From: Rusavskia elegans
Taxonomy: Eukaryota; Ascomycota; Lecanoromycetes; Teloschistales; Teloschistaceae
Assembly (NCBI GenBank): GCA_011316305.1
Contig: SAUG01000178.1
Coordinates: 1-64,000, forward strand
DNA length: 64,000 nt
Direction of reading: 5' to 3'
Shown piece after piece: positions 47,101 through 58,342 of this stretch (position 1 is the first letter of the stretch; every line of letters starts with the position of its first letter). Position numbers and translations under genes: made by a program. The notes below the pieces were generated by a model. The model was not told where the DNA came from, made no database searches, and worked only from the letters and a program-made list of their open reading frames with translations.

Positions 47101-50100
47101 AGGTGCATTTGGGCTCATTTGACGGTCTGGTTCTTCACCCAACCACCATCCCGGAAGTGTTCCGAATATGAGGTGCAAGTCGATTTGATCCTGGGTGTTT
47201 TCGAGCAGAATAAGCTTGCCCTCTGGTTTGAGCAGTCTCCGTACATGCTCCATGGTTTTGTTGAGATTCTTGACAGCATGTAAAACCATTGATGCGACGA
47301 TGAGGTCGTAGCTGCCTAGCGTAAACGACTGGCCAGCGGGATCATTTTCGATGTCGAGTTTCCTGAAGTCCATCATGTTTCCCCAAGGAGCAAACTTATG
47401 CCGAGCCGCTTCGAAAAAGCCCGAAGACACGTCGGTAAAGTCGTAATGTCCCAACAAAGTTCCTGATCCGCCGCCTGCTCTGGCACTGAGACCTTCAAGA
47501 ATGATCGTTGTAGCTCCCCCGGTGCCAGCCCCGATTTCGAGCACATTAGCGCCAGGATACTTGACCCCGTAGAGCTCGGCAATTTGTCGAAGATGCTTGT
47601 AAGATCGATCTTTCAGCCGGGGAGAATCTTGGTAGTACTCATTCAAGAGATTGTGCTCCATCATGAGCTCGAGCGGTGTCACTTCGCCGCGGACAATGTC
47701 TGTAAGCTTGTTACCAACACGACACGTCAACGAACCGGCAGCATTTGTCGCAGCTAGATCGTCGATGAGTCTCTGCTTCATCCCTTTGCTCGTTTGAGAC
47801 CAAGTCTGGCTGCCTGGAGCAAGTCTACCCCCCTTGCCCAACTCAACGACCGATCTCATCCACGAGTAAAAACGCTTATGATGCCACTGCCAGCGATCGC
47901 CAATGTCTTCTTGGAGTTGAGCGACCGCATCACATATGAATTGATAGGAGACTCGACGCCATCTTTTCATGAAATTAACCTGTGCTTCATCCAATTCAAT
48001 TCTCCAAGAGTTTTTGAGAGTCGTGGGGATATTATGGAGAATATCCAACTCCCATTGAGTCTTGGCGCATAGCTTGGATTTGTTGGCGTCGGCTTCATCG
48101 ACCCCAGTTCGAGACACACCCTGTGAGTAGAACCCGTCAATTTGCAGGGCGCACGCCGAAGTATCCGCATGGTCATCATTGAGAACAGTGGCGTTGGACA
48201 AGGCACCGCGCCTTTCAGCCTTCAGCAGTCTGGTATGAGCTCGCAGCTTCTCCCCAGGATGTCTCTTGAGACTTGCAGATACGAACATGCTGCGGATTGA
48301 TCTCGGAACCACCATAGCGTCTTTTTTCGTTTCTTCAGGAACACAGACATAGAACGCTTGAAAAATAGCGTCTAGGGTGGTAGGATGAAGGACATAATAA
48401 TGATCGTCGTTATGAGCTGCTGTCCCGATATTGAACGTGGTAATGCCTCTGTTTCCCCCCACACGACAATCAATCAAGTTCTGAAAGGCCGGACCATGAT
48501 GTATGTTCATATGACGCATATCTGCAAAGATTGATTTTGGGTCAACATTCTTCAAATGTACGTCAGGAACGTCCGGAGCCTTTAAATGGGGTGCAATTAG
48601 CTCCTGTTTGGTTGAAGCGTTTGAACTGACTGTCTCGGCTGACACGAAACCTTTGCAGTGCTGAATCCATGAGTCATCTGAATTGACAGAGCTGAGTTCA
48701 AACTCAAACCAGCCTTTGTGATCAAGCTCCTTCTCGCTACGCGGACGGAGACAGAATTGTATTTCGGTTCCGGCGGAAGAGATGGGGATCCTCAGAGCAT
48801 TTGCGATATCGATATCTCGCAGTCGATAACCCCGTATTGAGCGTTCAGATTGATCTGTGATAAGCCGTACAGCTTCAATCGCCATAGCAATGTAGCCGGC
48901 TCCGGGAAGAACGACTGTGGAGTCAAGCTGGTGGTCTGCCAGCCATGGTATGTCCGCCATACGTAGGAAGTTTCGCCAAGTGGGTGTCTGTCGGTTGGAG
49001 CCGGCTACAGAGGTCCCAAGAAGCTCGTGTGGCAAGAATCGCCTGTGACGGTAGTCTTTGTGGGTTCTTGGCTCGCTCCAATACCGATTGGAATGGTTCC
49101 AAGCATACGACGGAAGATCGTGTAGATATTTGTGTTGCGCAGAGTCCAACGGTGAGTTCACAGCCTTGAGTGATACAGGGTAACCGCGAACAAGGAGCTC
49201 GCAAGCAACATCCTGCATGGTATCTACCGCGTTGGCGGATCTCTTCAAGCACGACACATAGTCCACGTCTCGTTGCTTGGAGATTTGCTTGATCGGGCCC
49301 GCTAGAGTGCTATGCGCCCCAACCTCAACGACGATGTCAACGAATTTGCCTTGACGGGGTGCACCAGCCAGATCATCTGAATTCTGGGGACTGAAGCACA
49401 TGCTCTCAAATGCTTGCAAGAAAAGAACGGGACTCGTCAGGTTACGGACCCAGTGACTGGGACCCAGAACCTTGGGTGATGTAACGATGCCACCCGTTAC
49501 AGGAGAGGCGAACCTGATCCCAGACCAGCCCTGTGCCGGAGAAAGAATGGCTGTGAGCTTGTCCTCGTACTCATGAGCCATGGCAATCATATGGTGAGAG
49601 TGGTATGCCAACGGAACTTTGAGCTTCCTGACAAAGACATCGTCTTGCTCGAGCCGGTGGGCCACTTCATCAAGAGCTGCCATATCTCCGGAGAGAGTGA
49701 CGCTGTCCGGGCTATTGATACAGGCAACCACAACATGACCGCTTGAGAGATCTTTGAGATACACTTCGGCGTCCTGGGAGCTTAGTCCAGCTGCAAGCAT
49801 CCCCCCGGCATTAGATAGGCTCTTCTGGTGTTTGAGGGCCAGCTCGCCACGGAAATATGCCACACCAAGCGCCTCCGTGAACGATAGCGTCTCTACAGCA
49901 TACGCAGCAGCGATCTCACCACTGGAATGGCTGGTCACAGCTGAAGGAACGATGTCCCAGGATTTAAGCAGATCGACAAGACACAATTGGAGGGCAACGC
50001 TGATCGGCTGGCTCAGCTCCGTATCATGGACACGCGTCGACTGTGCGTCGCGCATCAACTCCTCTGCAGCTAGTCAGAGCCACGTTTCCTTGATCAGTAG

Positions 50101-52312
50101 ATAGCACAGACTCACCATGCAGTGACCAAGATGCACCGTACCCTCTCAAAGTTGCATCGGCTCGCAAAACAGCCGAACCAAAGATAGGATACGCAGCGAC
50201 AAGTTCTCGACCCATGGCATACCATTGAGCTCCCTGGCCGTTGAAAACGAATCCAATGCGAGGTCGGGTTCTCTTTCCTCTCGTGGCCGCAACTTTGGGC
50301 TCGTCCAGCCGGTCCGCTAGTCCGGACAGGCTTCTGGCTCTCACCGCTACCGCCCAGGAAAATCGAGACCTTCGCTCAGCCAAAGTATAGGCCAGATCAG
50401 ACGATGACAATGGCGTATTGCTCGTCCTTAACTGCCTGATGTAGGCAGCAAGCTGCTTGGCGGACGTTTGAGTCACTGTTGCGTCTTTGGCACTCAAGAT
50501 GTAGACTCGGCTAGCACCGTCGTTGTGAATTGAGCCATTGGAGTTAGCAAAGCTGTCCTTCAACGGTGAATCTAAGGGGGTGCGCTCCATGATCATGTGG
50601 AAGTTTGTCCCTCCATAGCCGAAGTTGTTCACCGATGCTCGCATAGGCTTGTCTTGTGGCCAAGGAGTAATATCTGTTGGCACCTACACGTGAGGGCGTA
50701 AGTCTAAGCCAGGCGCAATCATCTGAATGATTCTCACCCGTAAATTCCATGACTCAAGTGGGATCTTTGGATTCGTCGTCACGTAATTCGTGTTCGGGGG
50801 AATCAAGCCATTTTGAAGCACATACGCAGTTTTGATGACCGACGCTAGACCGCTGACCGGTTCGGTGTGACCAATGTTCGGCTTGCATGAGCCCACGTAA
50901 ACTGGATCATGCTCACGTCTGTGCCTGCCGAACGTTCGCGCAAGCGCTTCTGCTTCCACGGGGTCTCCAGCCAGCGTACCCGTCATGTGAGCCTCGACAT
51001 AGCTGGTCTCAGCGAGATCGAGCCCTGCACGTCTATAGCACTCTTCTATCAATTTCTGCTGCGCTTCCATGGACGGGGAAGATATCGTGGTCGTCTTGCC
51101 GTCTTGATTGACAGCTGTCTCTCGGATGACGGCATGGACAAAGTCGCCATCTTGCAATGCATCGTCAAGACGTTTGAGCACGAGCGCTCCGACACCTTCT
51201 CCTCGACCATAACCAGATGCCCGATCGTCCCAGGAATAGCATCGACCCTCGGCACTCAAAACACTGAGGCAAGATTAGCAGCGGTATATTTGATGATAAG
51301 GAAATGCCTACCCCTGTGAAGACATGACAATAAACATATCCGGATTTAGAAGGGCACACGCCGAGCCCACAATGGATAATTCCGACTCCCTCAACTGAAG
51401 ATTTCTCACCGCTTGATGCAAAGCCACCATACTAGTCGAACAGCCAGTATCAATAGTCATACTAGCTCCTTGAAGATCCCAGAAATGAGAGATTCGGTTC
51501 GAGTACATGGCCAACCCATTGCCTGTGATGAAAGAAGGTGGCAGAAGTTCGGGATCAGATATAGTGGTATCAAAGTAATCTCTAGCAAAGACTCCCGAAA
51601 AGACCGAAGTATTTGACCCAGATAGTTTCTCTACAGGTATGCCGGCTGGTAGCCTCAGTGTCATCGATCTTCCGGTATTCCTGGGGTCTTGAACTTACCG
51701 TTTTCAATTGCCTCGTAAACACTCTCCATCAAGACCCTTAATTGAGGGTCCATTTCCTATTAGCCATCAACTGATACGTCTCATTCTCGCTGCACGGTTC
51801 GCCTACGCTTGCCACATCTCCAGAGAGGTTGAAGAATCCTGCATCAAATAGGCCGATGTCTTCCTGCAGAAAATGTCCGCCTTTCACGTGGTGCTGTAAA
51901 GCCAAAGGTCATCAAAAGGTCTCAGTCGTGGGGTTTGCTCCTTTTCACGAACCCTACCAATCCTTTGTGAATCGCGGTGATACAAAGCTTCAGCATTGAA
52001 ACGGTCTTTAGGGATTGGACCCCAAGTGTCTTTTCCAGCAACACACAGCTCCCAGAATTTGGATGAGTTTGCAGCTTCTCCACTGAATTTACAGCTCATG
52101 CCAACGAGGGCAATAGGGCACGTGGTGTTAGGATTCTTGATTTCAGACACACCATTGGGGGTTCCGTTAGTGTTCGAGCTGGTGTTATCTGTGCCACCTA
52201 GCGCGTCATTGCTGTCGGAAGCTCCACTGTTCACTCTATCAGGGGAAGAGCTAATGTTGTGTCCCACCCCTAGTGAGGACTGAGCCCCATTCGAGAGGAA
52301 TGGCATCACCAT
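44166..52312 (-). CDS. Highly reducing polyketide synthase 2 (KS-AT-DH-MT-ER-KR-ACP)
   Basis: About 2,560 residues are encoded in about eight exons. The start is taken as ATG 52312 ([13 protein letters not shown]), before a Ser/Asn/Gly-rich linker and '[11 protein letters not shown]'; the frame is open to 52474. The KS has '[13 protein letters not shown]', 'EAHMTGT' and '[12 protein letters not shown]'. The AT has '[12 protein letters not shown]', the DH '[18 protein letters not shown]', and the MT an intact '[11 protein letters not shown]'. The ER has '[16 protein letters not shown]', the KR '[13 protein letters not shown]', and the ACP '[14 protein letters not shown]'. All reducing and methylating domains look active, so a saturated, alpha-methylated acyl chain is expected, as for the LovF class. 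No thioesterase or reductase follows the ACP, so release must use another enzyme; the BAHD transferase at 56072-57607 is a candidate. One long exon spans 50058-45037. Confidence 0.95.
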
Positions 52313-52530
52313 AATTGATGGAAGACTCGCAGCAGATGGTGAAAACGATACTGCAGGTTGGAAAGGCTCGAGCTGCTGATACGATTCAGGCAGGGTAGAA
52401 GCTTCGATTGAATGGTACACTCTTTCATCCAAGGCAAATTCACCAGAAGCTCTAAGCCAATGCAAAGGGCCCAATGAGCGATCAACTGTTCATTCGAACT
52501 ATTCGATGCTGACCGAAGTCTTCGGGCTGA

Positions 52531-52539
52531 TCGGACCGA
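52531..52539. promoter_or_regulatory. TCGG-N-CCGA site upstream of PKS 2
   Basis: The sequence is 'tcggaccga', a perfect inverted repeat, 219 bp upstream of the preferred PKS 2 ATG. Confidence 0.55.
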
Positions 52540-53480
52540 GCTGCAAGGCCCAAATATTTTCCGGGTTATTGTCTATCGGAAAGTCATTACTCCAGGAAAG
52601 GAATTGGAGTTCTGCCGAAGGCCGAGTCCTGGGGTCCGATCACCATTTCAACCGTTGTGATGGAAGATTTGGCCTCAGTCATAAACCTTCCGACCGGTTT
52701 CTTCGGCCAATCTTGTCCAGCGTATGAGATGTGTGGTACGCGGCCGAGACTGAAACCATGTAGTATGTTACGTCGGTCTGTAATGGACATTGTACGTTTA
52801 AGATGGCGGCACTTCAGCTTGTTAAACCGAGAGACATCGCATGAGGCTCTGGATGAGACTGTGGCCTGCGAGCACATTAGTACCATCGCGTGTGATACTG
52901 ACAGCATGGCAGTCGTAGACTTGAATTGCATCCATCGGTGGTCAGATAGTATGGCTCCGCCAGTCCGAAGAAGAGGCTGAGCTATCTCTTCGACATGGGA
53001 CCAGATCAAGACCAGTTTACCCTTGCTTTTCTTTCCGGGGGAATTTAAAATGCTAGACAATCTCTGATAGACGGCATATCTCTGTGGATCAATGTCGCGT
53101 CTGTAAGCGAGCCAAAGCGCTTGGGCATAATCCAACACTATCTGATGCACACAGTAGAGGGCGAGCCCTGTCGCTAGAAGGCAGGTATGAGGTCAGAGTG
53201 GCTGCTGCAATAGGCTAGTCCTACTGGTCCGCAACAACAACGAAAGAAAGTTCAAGGAGCTGCTGATAGGTACAGTTTTCATAGACCTTGGGTAGAGACA
53301 GAGGGTGTCATGACTTGGTGTAAACGTCCATTCACCGACTCCATCAAGATTACCAGCAGCCTCTCTACCGACCTTATGAAACGCCATACACAAAAGCCCT
53401 TGAACCAGTCAACGGCAGGTGTACATTTTTCCTCCGTCTGAATGACGGATGCTTGAGAACTGCTCACTCCTGAGATGGTT
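52540..53480. other. Interval between PKS 2 and MFS genes
   Basis: A 187-codon frame on the minus strand (52587-53150) and overlapping frames on the plus strand show no domain, leader or splice pattern that I recognise. The interval is probably the PKS 2 promoter plus the MFS 3' untranslated region, with perhaps a relic gene. Confidence 0.4.
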
Positions 53481-55564
53481 TCAGCGCCGCTCGACGCCTC
53501 TGCTTGAAGATGAAGCCCCCTTTTCCTCGAGCGTGGTATCAGCGGCTGCTTTGGGCCGGATGTTGACCCAGCCCATTCCAAAGGCGAAGAGTAAAGCTCC
53601 ACCAGCCGCGCCGGTTGTAAGATAAAGAACATGATCGACCGCATCCGTATAGGCCAGCAGTACCCCAGGCAGGGACGCGGCAGGTACAGCATCACGCACA
53701 CCTGATGCGCCCGCTACAATAACGGCTTCCGTGCCAACTTCCGGTGCATATACGGCCAGCTTTTCTCGCAAGATGGTGCCGAAGATGACCTGTCCCAGGG
53801 ACAGGAAGACTGCGCCGCCAAATTGCTGGGAGAATACCACGAGCGCGGTCGCGATTGAAACCTCTTCCTTGGTCGCGCATTTCTGCACTGCTATGACTGG
53901 GATTTGGATACCAAAACCTCCCCCTATCCCTTGGATGATCTGATACCCGATCCATTTTGCAGTTGAGATAGTAGGTGTCAAAGTCGTTAGAAGTCCCGAG
54001 CCGATAATAGACAAAACCCCACTAGCAACCCCAAAGGGTAGGTAGTAGCCTATTCGTCCCACTACTCACAATCAGCTGTCTCATTCAGAATTGAATTACA
54101 CGCCTCAGCTCTCACCTAGGGCACCGGTGACCCCAGCAAAGAGCATGTTGCCCACCACTGACGGGAGAAGGTCCACACCGCTCATGGTCGGTGTCGCATT
54201 CCTAACAGCCTGGAAATAGATTGGAAGGTAATATGTTGAGGACAGTAGCCAACCTGCAAAGAAGGCATAGTTCACACAACTGCTCCAGATGACGCGTCGT
54301 CTGGCAAGGGAGAAGGGTATCATTGCCTCATCTTCCATGTAGTACTCCCACGCTAGGAAGACGAGCAACGCACCACCCGAGCCGCATAGCAACCCAACGA
54401 TTATCGCGCTGTTCCACGAGTATCTGGAACCACCCCAATTCAGAGCCAGAAGAACTTGGATAGAAGATCCGGCAAAGAGAACGAATCCGGTCAGATCCAG
54501 TTTGCCTAGAGTCTGGACCACGGTTAGGTTTGCGGATGATTTGCCGCTGTTGTCTGGAAGAGCAAGAAAGACAAGACACAGGGCGACCACAACGCCGCAG
54601 GGTAGATTGATGTAGAAACCTAGCACAGCCAATTAGCCTGTGATTGTAACGCAGAGCAATATCGCGGTCAGAAGGCATGCATACACCAGCGCCACGATGC
54701 AAATTCAGTCAAGGCTCCTCCAACGAGAGGACCCCCCAGTAGCCCGAGTTGAGCGATACCCAAGAGCACCCCAAGGAGAGCTGTACAGACGTATTCAATA
54801 TCAATAGATCTATTCAAAGATTGCAGGCAAGCGATTATCAGTCTGTCTTTTGGGAGCCACGCTCGTATATACAATCGTGTATCCCCCGTTGAGGAGTCCC
54901 GAAGCTCCCATACCTGCAATTGCTCGCCCAACGACGAGCATCTTAGAGGACGAAGCGGCGCCGCATACGACAGATCCCAATTCGAAAACGGCGAAAAAGC
55001 TAAGGAATGTCCACTACAGAATCCACTCGTCAGCCCTGATGTCATTGCGCCTAAGCACCCACTGTTTGGGAACTTGGGCTTGCCTTGTTGCTCCAGTAGG
55101 TATACATTTTCCCAGTGAGCGGCTGAAGCGCACAGCTACAGAGGCCCGTTAGCCAAACGTTGACACAACCACTGTATCGCGGTTGGGGTGGGCTCACTTG
55201 GACACGAAATACGCAGTGCCATACCAGCCAACGTCATTCAAAGAGTGGAATTCGGAAGTGATGCTCGGGACAGCCTTTGATTTTCCATTATCAGCACCAC
55301 CCATCACAGTTTTAGAGAAGATGGAAAGGGGCATCAGCTGACCGTAGATACGATCGAACTATCAAGTAACATGAGAAATCCAACCAAAGTAATAGCGACC
55401 ATGGTTGAAAGGAGCTTCAGGCCTGTTAGATACTCATGTTCCTCCTCCAGGATGATGGAAGTATTTTGTTCGATAGACGAGTCCTTTGATGCAGCTGTAC
55501 TTGCGGCCGTTGGCAAAGGGAGGATTTTCTCGATCACTTCTGCACCGCCAGCTACAGGGTCCAT
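53481..55564 (-). CDS. MFS drug/metabolite exporter (14-helix, DHA2-like)
   Basis: A multi-exon gene of about 560 residues starting at ATG 55564 ([10 protein letters not shown]). A cytoplasmic N-terminal tail leads to the first helix, '[19 protein letters not shown]', with the motif usual in fungal exporters (LD-SIV). Later parts are '[19 protein letters not shown]', '[15 protein letters not shown]', '[17 protein letters not shown]', '[17 protein letters not shown]', '[16 protein letters not shown]' and '[17 protein letters not shown]'. The intron at 55083-55014 has a GC donor. The C-terminus is hydrophilic and ends RGVERR. Such pumps (AflT and Tri12-like) export secondary metabolites across the plasma membrane and may confer self-protection. 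A TCGGACCGG site lies 272 bp upstream. Confidence 0.9.
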
Positions 55565-55835
55565 TGTTGTACTCAATACCGGTCGTTCAGTCCACTTCGT
55601 TTTTTGAGGCGATTTATAATGTGAGATATATTGAACCACCGTAAGAGAGAGTCAATAAACAGAGATGAAGGTGGGGTATCAGTCGTCTAGTACGAGCTTG
55701 ACCTTACTCCGTTGATACAAAGCTGTGGCAGTTTCCAGTGCGACGGAGCTCCAGGGTAATGAATCGGATCGGAGGATGGTTGACAAGCCTCCGTGATGCC
55801 ACTAGAGCAGATCCGATCCGACTCATTCCAGCAGC

Positions 55836-55844
55836 TCGGACCGG
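55836..55844. promoter_or_regulatory. TCGG-N-CCGR site upstream of MFS gene
   Basis: The sequence is 'tcggaccgg', 272 bp upstream of the MFS ATG, in the interval between the MFS and acyltransferase genes. Confidence 0.5.
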
Positions 55845-56071
55845 GAGACCACCAGAAGTGGTCCGGCCGTAAGTCAAACCACAAGAGCTACCAAAAGCCA
55901 AAACGACAGGAGGCATGGTTCTTGGCTACGTCATGGGTGTTCCTTTTCATCGGTCTCCAAGAACATGACAAAGCGAATATATGGTTGCAACGTATAAGGT
56001 AGAGCACGACAATCCTCATGCAGGCTCTTGTAACAGCAATTGGACATCTATAATCGGACTCGATCACATCC

Positions 56072-57607
56072 TCAAGCCAGAAACATCGCATACCTCTCAA
56101 AGTCCTCATCATCCAACAAAGCATCCATATCCTCCGGATAGAGGTTGACGATGAATTCAACTGCGCCGTTCGTTGTCCTTGGCAACACAAAACACAAACG
56201 AGTGCCGGATCGGTTGAAAGCTCCCATCAGAACTCGCGCCCCATCAGGCTTGCCTCCATTACCAAATACGCGATCACCAAAGCTGACCAGATCACTCGGG
56301 ACCATGAGCATCGACGTGATCATCATCCTCAAGTCCGACATGCTCCTCATCTGTGGCTGCCATTTCCGCCGTTGCAGCGCGTTGTAGTCAGGCATGTCCC
56401 TCAAAAGCGTGTACATGTCTAGCAGTTTCGCTGAATCGACCCTACTCATGTTTTCGCAGATTGTGCCGGCGACGGAAGCGATACTCGTATGTGGAGAGGT
56501 GAGAGTGGAAAGATCCACCAAAGATTGGAGGTGAAAAGTGTGATTGCCGAGGTACATTTGTGGCAGGGAGTGGGAGAAACCGGATCGCCCATCGAGTAGA
56601 ATATCCAGACGTGCAGTCTCGCCGATTTTGATGGGTAAACCGGTGAGTCTGGTATCTGCCATTTTTGCGGAATGAGCTTTCATAATACAGCGCCAGACCA
56701 GTCCACAGATCGCGTGAGTTGCCGAGATCGGAGTTGAGGCGCCGATTTCATGCACACAGTCCTTTTGCAAGGCGATGAAATGAGAAGGTGATATGTAGAA
56801 GATGGCTGACTTCATGCTTCGCTGCTGCCCATTCATCTCGTCCGGTTCGGGTTCTTGCCGTGGCTCATGGCCGTCATGTGTCTTGGATAGCCGGGCATGA
56901 GAAGGATCAAGAAGTAGATCCCTATCAGAATATTCGAGGCCGAGCAACTTCCATACTTCTGAATCGATTTGGGGCGACGTCTTCCCTGTACCTTCCTTGG
57001 CCCATATCCGTTCATGAAGCTTACGATCAGAATGCTCAGGTGGTGGCGGCGATGGCGGGGTTCCCCCGTTCTGCAGAAACTTGCACCAATCTGCCCAGCG
57101 GTTGATGACCATGAAGGAAGCATTTCCATCACCCGCGGTATGATGTAAACCCCCAGCTACTATCAGCCCACCAGAGAGGAAGTTGGCCTGAGCCACGAAA
57201 ACCTCGCAACCGTGGCTGATGTCTGGCATGAATGGGGCCCAGGTCAGATCGTTGTCCTCAAAAGTATCGGTAGGAAAGGCGGACTCCTTGAGGTCATCGT
57301 AGCTGAGACATGTCGACAACTGGTTAAAGTGGAGTTGGTAGGGTCGTGGTCCTTTGATATCTACCGGCTCATATCGAATTTCCAATTGCCCGGGGCGCCA
57401 GTCGTGTGCGTTGGCAGGCTGCTCCCAAACCCTTCCGCTGAGCCAGGGCAACTGAGAAAACGTTTCGTGCAGGCCCTCTTGGAGGACCTGGAAAGCCTCG
57501 GCTGGGCTCGAGCCAGGCTTGAGAGAGAGGTAAAAAACGGAAGCAGTGTAGTTCCGAGGAGGTAAGTGATCCAGAGAAGTCAGTGGGATAATTACTTCTG
57601 GGCTCAT
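56072..57607 (-). CDS. BAHD-family acyltransferase (trichothecene 3-O-acetyltransferase-like)
   Basis: This single exon encodes 511 residues from ATG 57607. The catalytic HxxxD motif is 'HHTAGDG' near residue 158. An N-terminal 'PLTSLDHLPPRNYTASVFYL' and a mid-protein 'SATHAICGLVWRCIMKA' are typical of the fungal Tri101-like branch of BAHD enzymes. A C-terminal 'DLVSFGDRVFGNGG' block occupies the place of the DFGWG motif. These enzymes transfer an acyl group from CoA (or, in some pathways, a carrier protein) to an alcohol or amine. Here it could acetylate the product, or attach the PKS 2 chain to the PKS 1-derived core; the second is speculation. It is transcribed divergently from the Zn2Cys6 gene at 58343. 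Confidence 0.85.
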   Translation of the reverse strand: MSPEVIIPLTSLDHLPPRNYTASVFYLSLKPGSSPAEAFQVLQEGLHETFSQLPWLSGRVWEQPANAHDWRPGQLEIRYEPVDIKGPRPYQLHFNQLSTCLSYDDLKESAFPTDTFEDNDLTWAPFMPDISHGCEVFVAQANFLSGGLIVAGGLHHTAGDGNASFMVINRWADWCKFLQNGGTPPSPPPPEHSDRKLHERIWAKEGTGKTSPQIDSEVWKLLGLEYSDRDLLLDPSHARLSKTHDGHEPRQEPEPDEMNGQQRSMKSAIFYISPSHFIALQKDCVHEIGASTPISATHAICGLVWRCIMKAHSAKMADTRLTGLPIKIGETARLDILLDGRSGFSHSLPQMYLGNHTFHLQSLVDLSTLTSPHTSIASVAGTICENMSRVDSAKLLDMYTLLRDMPDYNALQRRKWQPQMRSMSDLRMMITSMLMVPSDLVSFGDRVFGNGGKPDGARVLMGAFNRSGTRLCFVLPRTTNGAVEFIVNLYPEDMDALLDDEDFERYAMFLA

Positions 57608-58342
57608 TGTGTAAAGCTTTAATTATGATGTCTTTTCCAAAATCAGGACCTCGACCAAAGACAGCAGCTGAAATGCCGTCTCCTCTGCGATGGATAGCGG
57701 ATGTGTGTATGATCGCTGATGGTAAAGTCAGGCCGAGGTCAATTATTCCTCCATACCATCCCACCTCTGTACTGCTGGAGGTAAGCCCGATCGGAGAAAG
57801 GGCGCGTGTGGGTGTAGCTCCGGCTCCGATACGCGGTAGGGGAACATCCGCCCCTTGTGGCCCGTTATGTCTAATATAACTACCGCCCGCCTCCTAAGAC
57901 AGTAGATCCTTCAAACCCCGCACACCATCTCAGTTGTCGTGGATCACGCCAAGCCCACGGCACAGCAAGACACCGCACCCGAATAGGAAGTGATGGGGGC
58001 CAGCATTGGCGTCCAAGGTCCGACGCAGTGTCTCCACGCAGTAAAAGCGGCAGCTCATCAACCTCAGGTACTACCGTTGCATTCCCAATGACCAATTGGA
58101 GAATATACTTGACCGTCCCAAGGCCCCACATGGCGGTTATGAGCCCTCCATATGGTACTTTGAGGCTCTACCTACACCGCATCAGGCCCCAGCGACCCGA
58201 CTTCTTCGGACTCAGCTTGCTCCTACAGCATGTCCGTTTGCCTTGTGCCTGGAAACTTTCCACGGTTCCGCGTGAGGAGGACTCATTGTGATAAGATCCT
58301 GCAGTTCCCCCCTCAATCCGCAGGCCAGGTAAATGTCTGATC
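57608..58342. promoter_or_regulatory. Divergent promoter, acyltransferase / Zn2Cys6 regulator
   Basis: This 735-bp interval separates two divergent starts. No perfect TCGG-N-CCGR site was seen; the nearest is 'aaggtccga' at about 58013, with two mismatches. No supported gene lies in it. Confidence 0.45.

Noticed and set aside
23765..52312. Lovastatin/compactin cluster
   Set aside because: Two HR-PKS genes of contrasting reduction level recall LovB/LovF, but there is no LovC-like ER, no LovD-like transferase and no active MT in PKS 1, while a PaxM-like epoxidase and a membrane cyclase are present.
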